The translations under genes were made by a program, and so were the position numbers. A stretch of DNA of 5,559 bases, taken from JAMCXS01 sp964459065 (lineage in GTDB: Bacteria > Acidobacteriota > Terriglobia > UBA7540). The notes beneath the pieces are model-generated. The model was not told the DNA's origin, made no database searches, and worked only from the letters and a program-made list of their open reading frames with translations. Below are positions 3,962-5,559 of the stretch, one piece after another (positions within the stretch are counted from its first letter, which is position 1; each line of letters begins with the position of its first letter). The stretch covers positions 1-5,559 of the forward strand of contig CAYWMN010000247.1 in NCBI GenBank assembly GCA_964459065.1. The letters run 5' to 3'.

Positions 3962-5559
3962 ATGGCGACTCAAGCCAATCAAGCTTCGGGCCAACCGCCG
4001 TCCCCTCCAACGTCCGGGCAAGATGGCCTGCGCCGCGACGTGACCGTCTGGGGATCCTACATGTGGGGGTTCGCCGACGTCGGCGCGGACACTTTCGTGG
4101 CCCTGGGACTGGTCTTTGCCATCACCCAGGGCGCGGCTCCGCTGGCCTTTGCCCTGGCGGGTCTGGTTTACATCCTGATCGGACTCGCCTACACGGAGCT
4201 GGCCTCGGCCTATCCGGTGGCCGGTGGCGGGCAATATTACGCCCAGCGAGGTCTCGGCGATTTCTGGGGGCTGATCTCCGGCTCCGCGCTGCTGCTCGAC
4301 TACACCATCGACATTGCCCTGTTCTCCTATTTCTGCTCCACCTATATGGACCACTTTTTCCCCAAGGTTGCTCTTTGGCGGGTTCCCATCGGTCCGTTTC
4401 CCGATGTTCACCTGGGCCTGATGCTCCAGACGCTGGCCGTCATCTGCGTGCTGATGTGGCTCAACATTCGGGGCATGCGCGAGGCCAGCATGTTAAATGA
4501 AGTCATCGGCGTGCTGATCATTTTCACCGAATGCGCCATCATCATCATGGGCTTTATGCTGGTCTGGCACCCGCATCTGGTGAGCCAGCAGTGGAGCGCC
4601 GCCTTCACGCATTTTCAGACCAAACGCTTTCTTTACGGCTCTTCGCTGGCCATCATCTCCTTCGTAGGCCTTGAATCCATCTCCCAGGCCGCCCAGGAAA
4701 CCCGGCGCCCGGCCACCATTGTGCCTCGAACCTCGCTGGGATTGATCTTTACGGTCTTCCTGTTTGCCGTCGCCATCTCCACCCTCACGCTGGGAGTGGT
4801 CCGCTGGCAGGTCTTCCTTGACCCGCAGAACGTCGGCCAGTCCGTGGCGCTGATTGCCAGCCACCTGCCGTGGATCGGAACGTTCGCACAAGGCTTTACG
4901 GCGGCTCTGGCAGCGCTGGTGCTGCTGATCTCGGCCAATTCCGGGGTGATGAGCGTTTCGCGCCTCACTTTTTCCATGAGCAAGTTTGAATTCATCAGCG
5001 ATTGGTTTGAAAAAGTTCATGCCACCCGAGGCACGCCGGTCCGCACCATCGTCATTTTCTCTTCCATCGGCGCGCTGGAAGTGGTTCTCGCCTCATTCAC
5101 CCATAACGCCATCGATACCCTGGCCAATATGTACGCCTTCGGCGCCACGCTGGGCTATACGCTGGTGTTGATTTCCCTGGTCCGGCTCCGCTATACAGAC
5201 CCCTATACCCCGCGGCCATACCGGGTTCCTTTCAATGTGCGGGTCCAATCCAAACGCGGACCGGTCGACTTTCCGGTGCTGGGTACGATCGGAACGATAT
5301 CGATTACGGCGGTTTTCCTGATCGTTCTGGTTACCCACAGCGTGGCCCGCGTGACCGGCCCCGCCTGGGTCACCCTTTGTTTCCTCTATTACGTCTGGTA
5401 CCGGCGGAAGCACAAGCTGCCGGTTTTCGGAACCGTCAAGCGGGATTGGGAAGAAGACCAGAAGGAAGTTCTCTCCTCAGCGGAAGAGTTCGACCTGCTG
5501 GAACAATACAAAGTGGCGCTTGCCGCGCGCGACCGCCAGCTCAAACGGGAAAAAGAGAA
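3962..5559 (+). CDS. APC-superfamily amino acid/polyamine-type permease, 3' end missing
   Basis: The frame is open from ATG at 3962 to the right edge (532 codons and two bases), with no frameshift. It encodes a LeuT-fold APC transporter with about 12 membrane segments, roughly at residues 33-53, 58-80, 101-125, 151-170, 179-201, 224-241, 257-280, 303-330, 360-380, 387-408, 437-458 and 466-480. Family marks are AYPVAGGGQYYAQRGLG (83-99), FVGLESISQAAQETRRP (234-250, the conserved loop after TM6), ANSGVMSVSRLTFSMSKF (325-342), and RPYRVPFNV (418-426) before TM11. TM1 carries VGADTFVALG where many members have a Gly-rich GxGIF, so the substrate cannot be guessed. Residues 1-25 are a Pro/Gln/Ser-rich tail, and 481-532 are a charged helical cytoplasmic tail still open at the edge. 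Upstream in-frame sequence back to a TGA at 3884 has no ATG, so 3962 is the start despite a weak ribosome site (GGGATA). Uptake of amino acids or amines is the family role. Confidence 0.9.
   Translation, partial: MATQANQASGQPPSPPTSGQDGLRRDVTVWGSYMWGFADVGADTFVALGLVFAITQGAAPLAFALAGLVYILIGLAYTELASAYPVAGGGQYYAQRGLGDFWGLISGSALLLDYTIDIALFSYFCSTYMDHFFPKVALWRVPIGPFPDVHLGLMLQTLAVICVLMWLNIRGMREASMLNEVIGVLIIFTECAIIIMGFMLVWHPHLVSQQWSAAFTHFQTKRFLYGSSLAIISFVGLESISQAAQETRRPATIVPRTSLGLIFTVFLFAVAISTLTLGVVRWQVFLDPQNVGQSVALIASHLPWIGTFAQGFTAALAALVLLISANSGVMSVSRLTFSMSKFEFISDWFEKVHATRGTPVRTIVIFSSIGALEVVLASFTHNAIDTLANMYAFGATLGYTLVLISLVRLRYTDPYTPRPYRVPFNVRVQSKRGPVDFPVLGTIGTISITAVFLIVLVTHSVARVTGPAWVTLCFLYYVWYRRKHKLPVFGTVKRDWEEDQKEVLSSAEEFDLLEQYKVALAARDRQLKREKE

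Noticed and set aside
4493..5020. Minus-strand frame of 175 codons antisense to the permease
   Set aside because: Its His/Gln/Asp/Arg-rich product is the usual antisense shadow of a membrane protein; the plus-strand permease is certain.
1..5559. CRISPR array, tRNA, rRNA, insertion sequence or defence cluster
   Set aside because: Read through for regularly spaced repeats, terminal inverted repeats, transposase motifs and tRNA-like folds; none seen.

Overview
The window is about 58-60% GC bacterial DNA, gene-dense, with short intergenic gaps. It carries a DUF1501 Tat-exported protein, a CPBP-protease-type N-terminal domain, an APC permease and several small secreted proteins of unknown function. 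From memory this mix best fits an environmental Acidobacteriota genome, but no rRNA or marker gene is present, so the placement is an inference.

Layout: five genes lie on the minus strand between 1 and 3722, and one lies on the plus strand from 3962 to the right edge. From the left these are: (1) a partial reading frame whose start (591 down to about 150) looks like the membrane-anchored N-terminal domain of an acidobacterial CPBP intramembrane metalloprotease, but whose last 44 or so codons at the window edge are clearly the N-terminus of an acyl-CoA dehydrogenase; (2) a RimI-like GNAT acetyltransferase (735-1178); (3) a secreted or lipoprotein-like envelope protein of unknown function (1338-1808); (4) a small, very basic secreted coiled-coil protein (2018-2332); (5) a Tat-exported DUF1501 protein (2517-3722); and, divergently transcribed, (6) a 12-TM APC-superfamily permease (3962 to the edge, 3' end missing).

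The minus-strand genes are separated by 140-210 nt gaps with candidate promoters or hairpins, so they look like single transcription units rather than one tight operon. Three neighbours (3, 4, 5) are exported and suggest an envelope theme, but nothing shows that they act together.

The most notable point is the in-frame switch from CPBP-like to acyl-CoA-dehydrogenase-like sequence near position 150. It comes with a jump in third-position GC (about 72% to about 95% by hand count). An assembly chimera at the contig edge is the simplest explanation; a real fusion is less likely. I found no CRISPR array, tRNA, rRNA, insertion sequence or recognisable defence system. Apart from the left edge and the small uncharacterised proteins, the region looks ordinary.
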